Assembly (NCBI GenBank): GCA_013368315.1
Contig: JAACJM010000013.1
Span: 248,001-312,000 of the forward strand
DNA: 64,000 nucleotides
Source of the DNA: Tetrapyrgos nigripes
Lineage: Eukaryota; Basidiomycota; Agaricomycetes; Agaricales; Campanellaceae
Direction: 5' to 3'
Below the pieces are notes generated by a model that saw nothing but the letters and a program-made list of their open reading frames with translations, was not told where the DNA came from and searched no databases. The position numbers and the translations under genes are program-made. This document shows, piece after piece, positions 11,102-22,060 of this stretch (position 1 is its first letter; each line of letters starts with the position of its first letter).

Positions 11102-12254
11102 GTTGGTTGGATGTATCCGGTGACATCGAGAACCATAAGGACAGCGCCCACAAAGGAATCTCTGACAGACTTCGTTCCGCTTTTGTGCGGAACTTTTGGG
11201 ATAGTGTTGTGGGTATGGATATTTCCTGGGTGGTTGGGTCGTGGAAGATATCTAGCGTCAGATTTCAGTAAGCAGGACTGCAGCAGAGTTTATCGTTCAC
11301 GAACGACAGGAAAAGAGTTCGGTAAAGCATGCTTCGTTCCATGACGGTCGATGTACAACCCAAGGCCCGTGTTATGGTTGTCCACGTTCATTGGTGGAAG
11401 GAGATTGGTGCCCACCTTATTGTCTGTGTTCGAAGGTGTGTCGTAATCAATCCGTGCATAAGAGACAGAGGAACGCTCGGGGAGTTTCTCAAGAGCCTGC
11501 GAGCTGTTTAGAGACGCAAAGTATCTGTATGCTTGAAACGCACTCTTAAGGATTTCTTCCCGGAGTTAGCATTGCAGGCTTGTCGAATGCCTTCCAGAAC
11601 CGAATCAATGCGGTCGACCGTGTCCTTCTGTGACTGGTGACTTGAGCTTGAAGATGGTTGGCCTACAACAGAGTTTAGTCGGGCTTGGGAGGCACGAGGA
11701 GATGACGGAACCGTTTGAGGCGAAATATTGCTGGTTACTGCAAAGGTGTGTCTCGGGCATATTTCGATGAACGCTCCTGACGGCCATTAGAGGATGGGAG
11801 TCGCGGAAAAGATTTGGGGAGAAACGTGACTCTGATGATTTTCCATAATGACATTGATACCGCGCACTGGTCTTTTGACAACTTACAACTTACAAGTGCT
11901 TCTGTTCTCGAAATTTGTTTGTTATTTCCAGACTCTTTATGTTTCTCCAGTATTCAGGAATTCAATGCAGGACCTCCTAGGAATTCCTTGGCGTGGTTAT
12001 TCCGATCATTTCTCGAAGCAAAACCTTAATGAGCGACGGACGTAACCAGGCGAAAATTCGTTCATTCGATTTCCTAGTCCATCCATACTTCTTTACGACC
12101 CTTCGCAATGCCGACAGAGCAAGGCTTCCGAGGATTACACCCTTTCATGAGCACTGCTATTAGTCTCACCCGATAGTCTCAGTCTCAGAACCAGCGCTCA
12201 GACAATTGCGACGATGCTTAAAACTTGCTCCTTTTCAGCCAGCTCTCAACCAAC
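11102..12254. other. Long intergenic region between divergent genes
   Basis: About 1.15 kb between the RBR ligase start and the glycosyltransferase start. Frames at 11090-11344, 11605-11787 and 11814-12029 are short, lack recognisable motifs and show no intron pattern. I see no RNA gene, transposon terminus or repeat. It should carry both promoters. Confidence 0.5.
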
Positions 12255-15200
12255 ATGCTCTATAGCAAGGATACCGTAGATGAGGACATCCTGCTTCAGA
12301 TTTGTGCGTTTCTAGCTTACTTTCTTGGTTCCAAGCTGACGTGATGAGCAGATTCTAACACCAAGACATCCACCGCTGTATGGCTCCGAACAGACGATGG
12401 CCAGTTCAAATCTCGTCCTGATAACCCGGAATCATTATTGCCCTTCCTAGACGGCATACGATTCCTGGATCCTGCTGTTGCACTTAGATTGCAAAGTCCT
12501 GCCGTCCGCGCTTCAATATCTGCTGTGTTCGTTGGACTTTCTGTTTTACATCTTACCTTGCTAAGCTTTTGTCTGCAGTCCTGTATCCGAAACGGAGTGG
12601 TGCTTTGACAGCATACATGTACAGCTATTGCAATCCATTGATGAGCTTTCACTGGCGGACAGAGCTCAGCACGCTGCATTCGTTGTGAGTGTTAGTTCTT
12701 CTCATGGGGCCGAAGATCTCACGTCTTCTGCAGCGCGAGCAAAATTGCCTTGTCATCTGGAGAGACGACGTCAACGAAATAATCGAACTGTGTCGAACTG
12801 TCGAAGCTAAGTTAGACGAGTTTGTGGAACATCTGCACAAATATTCCACCATTCCAACACCGTATACCAATCACCCCCGAGACAGCTTAACCGTCACAGA
12901 AAAGTCTTCCTGGTCCAGCTCAGAAATCGGACAGAAGAGGGATCATAGACCACTAGTCCTGCTAGCGCCAATATACACTGGGCTTGCTATAGCGTTAGCC
13001 GTTTGTACGTCTGTTTTCGATTTCTCTACGTTCACTGATCAGCTGACATGGAATAGATTTTGGTTCCACTGGAGTGAAGGTCTTATTTCAGGAGTACGCA
13101 GTAGATGGCCAAAGGCAGCGTTTTGCCTTGTGTTCCACATTGCCTTTCACTGTAGCTGTTGGTCTTGTACGTCACCACCCTGTTGTTCGCTAACTGTTGC
13201 TCACTGATTGGGTGTAGTTCTTCTGCTTACAGCTGATCAATGGTCTGGCTATGCTGTAGGAACAACTTACACTTTTGGCTGGTCGAGCTCTCATGCATCA
13301 TTCAACAGATTTGGCCCAATTTATCAGTACACAAGGAACTCTCTTTACTTTTCTGCCATAAAGCCCTCTCCCAATCCAATTGTCGATAATCGCCTTCCGC
13401 ACATCACCGTTCACCTCCCTGTGTATAAAGAGTCCTTAGAGGAGACGATGTATGTGAGCCTATCCTTCTTCACTGCAACCATCTGATATAATCATCCAGA
13501 AAACCATCCGTACTCTCCATCGAAAAAAGCTATAAAGAAATATGCCCAGCAAGGGGGTACCTCATCGATATTCATCTGTGACGATGGGCTTCAGCTCTTG
13601 AGCACGAAAGACGCGGAGAGAAGAATTGCCTTTTATGCAAAGCATGATATAGGATGGGTTGCTCGTCCTCTTCATTCTAAATCGCCAGGTGGATTCAAAC
13701 GACCTGGGCAGTTCAAAAAAGCCAGCAAGTGGGTTGATTCCTTTCGTGAATTCAGGTCTGTAGACTGACACGCTTTCGTAGTCTGAATTACGGCCTAGCC
13801 CTGGCGATGAAATTGGAAAAACATCTGTCTCTGCTTCAGCGACTAGGCGAGAAGGACAGTTCCACTGGAGTATCACTGGAAGAGCGTGCTTTGAAGGCAG
13901 CAATTGAAGAAACATACAACGAAACTGGAAATCGTTTTAAACCGTGGGCAGAGAATGGAAAGCAACTGAAAGTTGGAGAAATTGTCTTGCTTGTTGACTC
14001 GGATACAGTGATTCCCGAGGTGGGTTCGCCCGCTACTTTCTATATCGATTGCACGACTCATCATCTCAATCCACACAAAGGACTGTTTCCGAGATGCTGC
14101 AAGAGAGATGGCTGATTCGCCTGAAGTTGCAATTATACAACACGAATCAGGTATGGCAACGCGTTCTTTCTTTCCTTCTGGTGACGGTAATGCTGACTAG
14201 ACTTTCCCAGGTGTCCTCCAAGTCATTCACCACTACTTTGAAAATGGTATCGCTCACTTTACCCACCGCATAAATCGATGTATCTCCTTTGGTTGTGCCA
14301 ATGGCGACGTAGCCCCATTTGTCGGTCACAACGCCTTCCTTCGCTGGTCTGCCATTCAAGAAGTGTCCTTCATCGATCGTCCAGTTGGGAAGCATGCAGA
14401 ACAACTTCAAGGATATAGGCAAGCTGGAGTACGCAAGTTTTACAGTGAAACAACGGTTTCTGAAGATATGGATTTGTCTTTGAGATTGTTGGAAAAGGGA
14501 TACGTAGTTCGTTGGGCGACATATGCGAATGGTGGTTTCAAGGAAGGTGTGAGTTTGACGTTGACAGACGAGGTGGCGAGGTTCCAAAAGTATGCTTGTG
14601 GTAAGTCTTCCTTTACGTCAATGTGGAGGTGGACTGTCTTCTGAGAAGCGTGGCTTTGAAGGGTGTAATGAAATCCTTTTCAACCCACTTTTTCGTTGGC
14701 CCATCAATGGTCCTATCAACAAGCGAATACGAAAATTTCTCTGGTCAAATGCCCCAGTGCACTACAAGTTCAGTGTACTTGCATACATGTTTTCCTACTG
14801 TAAGCCCACTTGCGATGCAACCTAAACCCTCCAGACTTACCTTGCTGCGTGAACCAGACGGAATCGCTGCTTCGGCCCTGATCAGCATCTTCAACTACTT
14901 CTACCTTGGGCTCGCTCCTTCCGTCGACAGGTTTTACCACAAAAGCTTCGAAGTTCTTCTAGCCTGTCTAGTCGTCTTTCCTGCATTTGGAAATGTCTCT
15001 TACATCGTTTTGGAATGGCGTCTGGGGAGGAAGGATCTTTTAAAGGTCGTTTATGATCAAATGCGGTGGTTGGCGTTCTTGTGGGTTTCTCTATTTATCC
15101 AATGCTCGGTGATGTACTCGTCTAAACTGTTCCATTTCACCAGCTTGCTTTTCTTCGGCGGCATCACCTTTCATATCTCTGTCGCTATTCTGGCACATCT

Positions 15201-15606
15201 GTTCTCTATCAAGATGACTTGGACTTCAACTGGCAAGGAAGTGAAGGCATCGAATTTGTGGAAAGAGAGTGAGTTGGTTTTCTTCTGCCTTAGTCCAAGG
15301 TACCGAAGGAACTAAGCTTATCCATTCATGTAGTCCTGCATACAATCAAGCACTTTTGGTATTCCCTCATCATCAGTGGTGGATTCATCGCTGTGATTGT
15401 TGTCTTCAACTCTGATGCCGTTCCGGATGATTGGAGGATCCGGGCTATGGATTGGGGTGGGGTGGTCCCTGTAGCGGTTGTTGCGGGTTGCTCGATACTC
15501 ATGCCGGTTGGTTCAAAGTCTTCATTATCAGCTCGAATTATCAGAGGCTGACTTTCCCTGTCCATAGATAGTTCTGAGCCCTTGGATCACTAAGCTTGTG
15601 TATTAG
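12255..15606 (+). CDS. Membrane glycosyltransferase, family 2 (GT2)
   Basis: Multi-exon gene; exons from about 13208 on are well supported, the N-terminal exon joins less so. The cytosolic GT-A domain shows FICDDGLQLL (nucleotide-binding acidic pair), LLVDSDTVIPE (DxD, divalent metal and UDP-sugar), NAFLRWSAI (acceptor-site region) and ETTVSEDMDLSLRLLEKGY (ED, catalytic base). An aromatic acceptor block YACGCNEILFNPLFRWP follows. The C-terminal ~200 residues are strongly hydrophobic, with several membrane spans ending IVLSPWITKLVY. Hydrophobic segments also precede the catalytic domain (VLLAPIYTGLAIALAV). This layout matches processive or chitin/hyaluronan-synthase-like GT2 enzymes found in agaricomycetes. 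The classical Q-x-x-RW motif is not obvious, so the product polymer or glycan is unknown. The stop is 55 bp from the convergent SET-TAD3 gene. Confidence 0.8.
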
Positions 15607-15661
15607 TGTTGGTTAGAGGGTACATCTCAGCCAGTGGGAGCACTAGTGTGCTAACGAAAAA

Positions 15662-17502
15662 CTAGGCATCCAAACTTTCGTCTATAATCAAGTCTTGTAC
15701 ATCGAGTGTATCTGTCCTCCATCTACAAATATCAAAACGATGGTTAACACCCTGTAATGTGGGCAGACATGCTAACCCTCCACAACCACCTGTCTTTTCC
15801 ATTGGATGAAGATAGAAAACTTCCTTCACCCGAGAATGGAGAAGAGCCATGCTGCACATAACGCACGGCTCATGGCTTAGGAAAATGGATAAAGACGTTA
15901 AAAGGTAGTTTGAACCGTTGCGTGGGGTGTCGCCGTCTTCAGAAGGCTCGATAGGAATAGGTAGTTGTTCTTCGCCTTCGCCTTCTTTGCTTTGAGTATC
16001 AACGGTAGCGATTTGGCGGACGAGATTGAGTACAGCGTGTCGGAGAGGATGCCTGGCGGAGTTCCGAGTATCTTGCATCTTAGCTGATTTTCCCTTGCTG
16101 TCAGAGCCATAGGGAAGGGGAACATATGCGACAATTGGGAGCTGGGAAAAGTTGAGTCAGATTTGTTAACGAGACGAGGACACTCGTCACCTCTCCACTG
16201 TCACTAGCTTTTCTAGACTCCGATACAACTGTTTTCATGGCTTCTACGGCCCATCTCAGTTTTCCTCTCGACCATGCTTCTGACTCTCCCTTTCTACGAG
16301 GGGCATAGAATGTGGGCCAGAAGGTTGTTTTCAGAGCGAGTGAAGTGAGTGTTAACGCAGCCGAAATAGGAACCGGTATTTGTCGAGGCTCAGGGAGATC
16401 CAGGTCTTCTGGGAGGTCGGGTGGAGCTGGGGTCACGGATATCAGTAACGTCGTCAGGTCATTCTGTTTTCGTATTCTCTTGAGGTGACCTAAATCAGGG
16501 TAATCGAGACCGGCTTTCTTGAGCCATCTTCAAGAAGTTTGAAAATTAGAGACAATAAACCGGCTTTGAAAGTGATGAAATCATACTTGAGAAGCGTAGT
16601 TATATGGCGAGGATCCGGGACGTCCACTACCCATGCTAACACTAAAATCATGTGTTAGTTGCCTCAAAACACGCTCAAAAGCCAAAGCAAACGCACTTGT
16701 TTTTATGGTGCTTAGCTCCTCTTCTTCCGGAGGTAGCTTGTATTTTGTAAATGGTAATGAGTCTTCGTCGATGATTTCATCTGGATCGCCTAGTAATTGC
16801 AGTAGAGTTTTGCTTTCTAGTGTACGATCTTGAGGATCGTCATCTACCATCGAAAGACCTCCCCATCCATCGTCTACTTCGGTATCCAGGCCGTTTACGA
16901 TTGGGCTAGCGTCGACTGGATCAAACCAAAGTTTGTGGCCGTAAAAAATGCAGAGCTCTTCGTCTTCGTCGATTTCCCGTACAGTCTCGTAGCGGATCGA
17001 TTCGGTTTGAGGGTCAAGGGTAAAGGATACGTTGGGAGAATTCGAATGATTAAACAAAGAGCCTGAAAAGACGGGGTCAGCTTAGTTTACCAGAGAGGGC
17101 AAATTTAATCACTCAACCAAGACCCAGAGCCAAAGCCATTCGTCCATCTTTCCAGTTGAAGGTGTAATGATCTAGGACTGTATGTTTTCCGTATTGCTCG
17201 TATTCTTCCTTGGAAAAGAAAAGGACTGGACTGATTTCGACGATTGTTCGTTTTGGGATTGGACGCGAAGCTGATAAAAGTTTCGATGACCATCTGGTAG
17301 ATGATCCAGAGAAGTACTGACCATACACGCCTCTACCTTTTCCTTCTGTGTATTGAATACGGCATCCAGTGCTATTGAGATGTTGAGGGGCGGTGGTGGT
17401 AGCGTTGTTGTGAGAACTGCTCATGGACGCGTAGCACGACGTGTTGACACGCTCCTCCACTACCGTTCCGCCAATTTGTAGAATCCTGCTGGTTCTTTCC
17501 AT
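15662..17502 (-). CDS. TAD3: SET-domain protein fused to tRNA adenosine deaminase subunit TAD3
   Basis: Reading from 17502: a ~50-residue leader, then a SET domain ([56 protein letters not shown], and EELCIFYG near the end), followed by an acidic linker ([12 protein letters not shown]). An intron with a GTGCGT donor, CTAAC branch site and TTTTAG acceptor then joins in frame to [38 protein letters not shown] and the deaminase domain: HPLRHAVLN (Val where catalytic members have Glu) and [20 protein letters not shown], with a late CGG. This is the TAD3/ADAT3 pattern, the non-catalytic partner of TAD2 for A34-to-inosine editing in tRNA. SET domains usually methylate lysines. Two separate genes is the alternative: the second could begin at the ATG formed by the splice, but no promoter space lies between the halves. 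Confidence 0.8.
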
Positions 17503-17552
17503 CACTTGATAACTAGACAAATCTCAAGCTAAAGTCTTCCTCAAACTGCCAA
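17503..17552. promoter_or_regulatory. 50-bp bidirectional spacer (SET-TAD3 / ALG7)
   Basis: The two start codons face away from each other with only 50 bp between them. Transcription start sites, and at least part of each promoter, must overlap this spacer or the neighbouring coding sequence. Alternatively one start codon lies further inside its gene. Confidence 0.5.
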
Positions 17553-19326
17553 ATGTCCAATGTCAATGCGGCTATAAGGCCGCGTCCTTTGCCTCCAGTC
17601 TTTCTTCTGGGTTTACTTCCTGTTGCTGCTTGGTTCATTGTTCGACCTCTTCTTGACCCAGTACCACCACTACCGGCATTATACACCTCAGTAGGCTTCT
17701 CAATATTCGCTTTGGGAGCCACACTGTATCTCGTTCCGGCACTGGGTCCTACTTTCATTAAAGCGCGTCTATTTGGGAAAGATTTATTGAAGACATATGC
17801 TGACCCAATGTGCGTTCTGACATGCTGGGACCATTGCAGAGCTCTGACGTTCTTTCTAGACCTGAAAGCATGGGGCTTGTATGCGCCTCCATCTACATCC
17901 TATCCTTGATTCTCTTCATCCCATTCGCATTCTCTGATGCACTCCTGACCAAGTCAACAAAGACACCGGAAGGCATAACTGTCACTGAATTTCCCCATCA
18001 ACAGGTAGCTCTATCTTGAAATTCACCAGGACATTACTCATGTAGATGTGCACAGTTGGCGGTGTATCTATCCTCACTTTTATCCCTTCTGATTTCAGCC
18101 ATGCTTGGTTTCCTCGACGATGTTTTCGATATTCGATGGCGACACAAATTGCCAATCCCAATTATTGCGTCCATCCCACTGTTGATGGTGTACTTTGCTG
18201 AACGGGGAAATACCAACGTCGTCGTACCTCTCCCTCTACGTTTCCTGTTTGGAACACTAATAAATCTCGGTAAGAGAGTTCGTGGTTGTCTTGTCTTGAG
18301 AGCCATTCGTCTGAAAAGCATCACCAAAAGGTCCTTTGTACTACGTTTACATGTCTCTGCTGTCGACGTTTGCTACTAATAGCATCAACATCCTCGCCGG
18401 CATCAATGGTTCAGAAGTCAGTCAAGCACTGATTATTGCAATTTCTGTGATCTTGAACGACTTGTTGTATCTGCCGTGGCCAGTGGATTTCCGAGTTCCT
18501 GTCCACTTGCTTGGTAGCAAGTCTGAAGTTGAGTTTGGTGGTGTATGGAGCGCAGGAATGGCGTATGGGAGTAAAGAGCTGGTCGAGAGGCATTTGTTCA
18601 GTTTGTATTTTATGCTTCCGTTGCTGGCTGTCTGTGCCGGGTTCATGTACCACAACTGGTGAGGACTCTTCATTTTGCTTGTGTGTTATGCTAGCATGTG
18701 GCTTACTGCCAATCTATAGGTATCCGGCGCGAGCCTTCCCCGGAGACACTCTATGCTATGTGACTGGGATGGCGTTTTCGGTCGTTGGAATACAAGCACA
18801 TTTTTCAAAGACACTGTTGCTCTTCTTCCTTCCCCAAATATTCAATTTCGTGCTGTCTTGTCCGCAGTTATTCGGGTTAGTCCCTTGTCCCCGTCATAGG
18901 GTCCCAAGGTAACTCTGTTCCTACTCCAAGGAAGAACCATGGACTGACAGCTTTGAAGATTTGACTCAAATACCAATTTACTTCATCCCTCGAAAACGAT
19001 ATTCCTGAAGCCGCCTTCACGGCTTACAACCTTCATTCTGCGAATTCTCAATACTCTTGGGGTCATAGATATTACGACTCATCCCAGGACCGGCATCATT
19101 TTGGAGAGCACCAATCTCACGATCTTGAATACTTTCCTTGTGCGACTTGGACCCATGCCGGAGAGGAGACTTGTACAAGTTCTTATGTGCTCCCAGGTGA
19201 CGTTCCAGATTATTTATAGGTGTCCCCCTCTTGCTCATACTCGTCGTTTAGGTTGCTGGGAGTGTTTTGGCTTTTGTTGTTAGATACGGTCTTGCCGGGT
19301 TGGTGTATGATGGGGATAGGCGATGA
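17553..19326 (+). CDS. ALG7: UDP-GlcNAc:dolichyl-phosphate GlcNAc-1-phosphotransferase
   Basis: First committed step of N-glycan assembly at the ER membrane: transfers GlcNAc-1-P from UDP-GlcNAc to dolichyl phosphate (target of tunicamycin). Multi-pass protein: a first membrane span near [15 protein letters not shown], then [20 protein letters not shown], the cytosolic acidic loop [37 protein letters not shown] (substrate-binding loop), [17 protein letters not shown] and [14 protein letters not shown], which holds the conserved His/Arg cluster. The C-terminus is [17 protein letters not shown], typical for this family. The last two exons only fit when the acceptor near 18959 (TTTGAAG) and the donor at the end of QVLMCSQ are used. 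All junctions keep frame, with no sign of decay. Confidence 0.92.
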
Positions 19327-19796
19327 CGGACGGGACCACACGGTCTAGAACTCGACTTTTCTTTCCGGGGTACATGGAGCAGACGGATGAGGAGAACGGA
19401 GGGGCTGGACTGAGTACGGAAGCCCGAGCGTGCGGACTGCCGGTCCAAAATTCAAGTGACGTTTTGGCGTGCATTTGTGGTGCCCACAGAAATCGCCTCA
19501 TGTCGGTCTACAGTACGGTTTTCGTTCTTAATCCCGCATTGACCCGCACCTGGGGTCGGTAATTTAGACATACATCCGATTCGTAGTGGATATAATGCGT
19601 ATATTCTAGACTCTTGTCTCCCTTTGAGGCGGAGCAAATAGGAACCGAGGAGGCTTTCCAAAAATGAATCTGAAAATCACATGTAGAACAACTTCCGGCT
19701 CGGTTTTCAGATCAGGGGCTAGTATTCTGTCATAGAAAACTGGACGATTTCATACACCTCCTTTCACTCTTTCTTCCACCTTCAAGTGTCCCAATC
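19327..19796. other. Intergenic, ALG7 3' end and isocitrate lyase promoter
   Basis: Holds the 3' UTR of ALG7 and the upstream region of isocitrate lyase. Pyrimidine-rich tracts (CACCTCCTTTCACTCTTTCT) precede the ATG, a common fungal core-promoter feature. I see no separate gene. Confidence 0.4.
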
Positions 19797-21681
19797 ATGT
19801 CTAACGAGCGTGCTGCATTTGCTGCTGAAGTAAAGCAAGTAGAGGAATGGTGGAAGGTATAGTTCTCATTGACTTCTCCTATTCGTTGATGTCATTCGTC
19901 TGAGCTTCACTGTCTAGAGTCCTCGTTTTGCACGGGTCAAACGACCATATACCGCTGCTGAGGTGGTCGCTAAACGTGGTACAATCACCATTCAATACCC
20001 TTCCAATCTCATGGGCAAGAAGCTTTGGGCACTGTTCAGCGAGCACGCCAAAAAGGGAACTCCGTCGCACACCTATGGAGCGTGAGTAGCGTGTATTGAC
20101 TGTTCAATAGACATTAAACATCTTTCCCAGTCTCGACCCCGTACAGGTGACTCAGATGGCGAAGTATCTAGAGACTATCTATGTTTCCGGTTGGCAGTCG
20201 TCGAGTACTGCTTCCAGCACTAACGAACCAGGTCCGGATCTTGCAGGTATGTATATCAAGTTCTAATTGACACTAGACGAAATTAATGCGTATGTGCAGA
20301 CTACCCATCCAACACTGTGCCCAACAAGGTTGAACACTTGTTCATGGCCGAACTTTTCCATGACCGCAAACAACGAGAAGCACGGAGCAATATGACCGAT
20401 GCTGAACGTGCCAAGACCCCTGTCGTCGACTACCTACGCCCTCTCGTCGCAGACGCAGACACTGGACACGGTGGTTTGACCGCCATTATGAAGCTCACGA
20501 AGATGTTCGTGGAGAAGGGTGCTGCCGGTATTCACATAGAGGATCAAGCCCCTGGAACCAAAAAGTGCGGTCATATGGCTGGCAAGGTGCTTGTACCGAT
20601 ACAAGAGCACATCAACAGGCTTGTAGCCATCCGTCTTCAGTACGACATCATGGGCGTCGACAACCTTGCCATTGCCAGAACCGACTCGGAAGCTGCTACC
20701 CTCATCACCTCAAATATCGACGACCGCGACCATCCTTTCATTCTCGGATGTACGAACCCCGATCTGGCTCCTCTGAACAACGTCATGGTCGAAGCAGAGA
20801 AATCCGGGAAAGTGAATGAGCAGCTTCAGGCCGTTGAAGACAAATGGTTGGCCGCCGCCAATCTCCAGTTGTTCTCCATCACTCTCGCCAACGCCCTGAC
20901 GAAGGAAGGAGCTAATGCCGACAAGGTAAAGAAGTTTTTGGTACGGGTGGCCCACGTTTCCTATCACGAGGCTGTCGCTATTGCGAAGAAGGAGTTTGGT
21001 TTACGGACTGTTCCTTACTGGAACTGGGACAGTCCCAGAACTCGAGAGGGTTTCTACCGCTACCAAGGAGGTACACAGTGTGCCATCAACCGCGCAGTTG
21101 CCTTTGCGCCGTACGCAGACCTTCTGTGGATGGAGACCAAGAAGCCGATACTGGAGCAGGCAAGGGAGTTCGCAGCAGGTGTCCATACCGTCCGTCCTGG
21201 TCATTGGCTGGCCTACAATCTGAGCCCGTCCTTTAACTGGGATGCCGCGGGTCTGGGTCCAAATGAGATGCAATCGTTTGTATGGGAATTAGGGAAGCTT
21301 GGTTTCGTCTGGCAGTTCATCACGGTGCGTTTCCTGATCCTCCAAAATGAGCTTGTAATGACGACGTACGGTATAGTTGGGAGGCTTGCACTCTAATGGG
21401 TACATTTCGGACCTGTTCGCCAAAGAATATGCCAAGACTGGCATGAAGGCCTACGTAGAACTGATTCAGCGTAAAGAGCGAGAGTTGGGTACAGATGTGC
21501 TTACTCACCAAAAGGTATGTTCCCAGCGAGACCTATATTATATCATTTGACTGACTCTCTTTAACAGTGGAGTGGAGCTGACTATGCTGACAACCTCATC
21601 AAAACCGTCACTGGAGGTATTTCCTCAACGGCAGCCATGGGAGCTGGAGTTACCGAGTCGCAGTTCACGGCCAAATTGTAA
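19797..21681 (+). CDS. ICL1: Isocitrate lyase (glyoxylate cycle)
   Basis: Splits isocitrate into succinate and glyoxylate, allowing growth on C2 compounds and fatty acids. Start [19 protein letters not shown]. Conserved blocks: [60 protein letters not shown] (metal and substrate site), [20 protein letters not shown] with the catalytic KKCGH loop, [32 protein letters not shown] and [12 protein letters not shown]. The C-terminus is [14 protein letters not shown]; it ends AKL, close to a type 1 peroxisomal signal (SKL-like), so a peroxisomal site is possible. Six or so exons join in frame, including the last ([17 protein letters not shown]). The length of about 540 residues is normal. KKCGH distinguishes it from most bacterial methylisocitrate lyases. 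Confidence 0.95.
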
Positions 21682-22060
21682 ATCTTGTTGCACTAGATGT
21701 GTATGTATTTCTATCAATATTAGTCGATGTAATCATGAAGTTTATGCCAATTCGATACCTACATTCATGCCCGGATGGTCTCGCAGTATTTGTGCGACTG
21801 AATGCGAGAAGAAGATAAACCATTCAACGTGACCACCGGCTGTTGGCGGCAGATCTGGCTCTTCACCGCCAGTTTCATGTCTCCAGCATTCTTCGCTCAC
21901 AGTACCTTGCCCTCATTATGGTCCGGACAGCCGTTTCAAGATGATCCGCCTCAATCAGTGATCGAAGTAAACAAATGTCATATCTCAAATTCTCCGTTAA
22001 TAGTTCAGCCATGAGGATAACCTTCTGATCTTTGCCTATCCTGTCCAGCCTGCCTATCTC
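21682..22060. other. Intergenic between ICL1 and PUT1
   Basis: Both neighbours are on the plus strand, so this is the 3' UTR of ICL1 and the promoter of the proline dehydrogenase gene. No gene or repeat is apparent. Confidence 0.4.

Noticed and set aside
11090..12045. Short frames in the 11.1-12.2 kb gap
   Set aside because: None has a recognisable domain or plausible splice partners.
17275..17335. A possible 56-nt intron between GRGVY and ASRPIP in the SET domain
   Set aside because: Removing it shifts the frame, while leaving it in keeps the frame open. It would be an in-frame extra loop instead.
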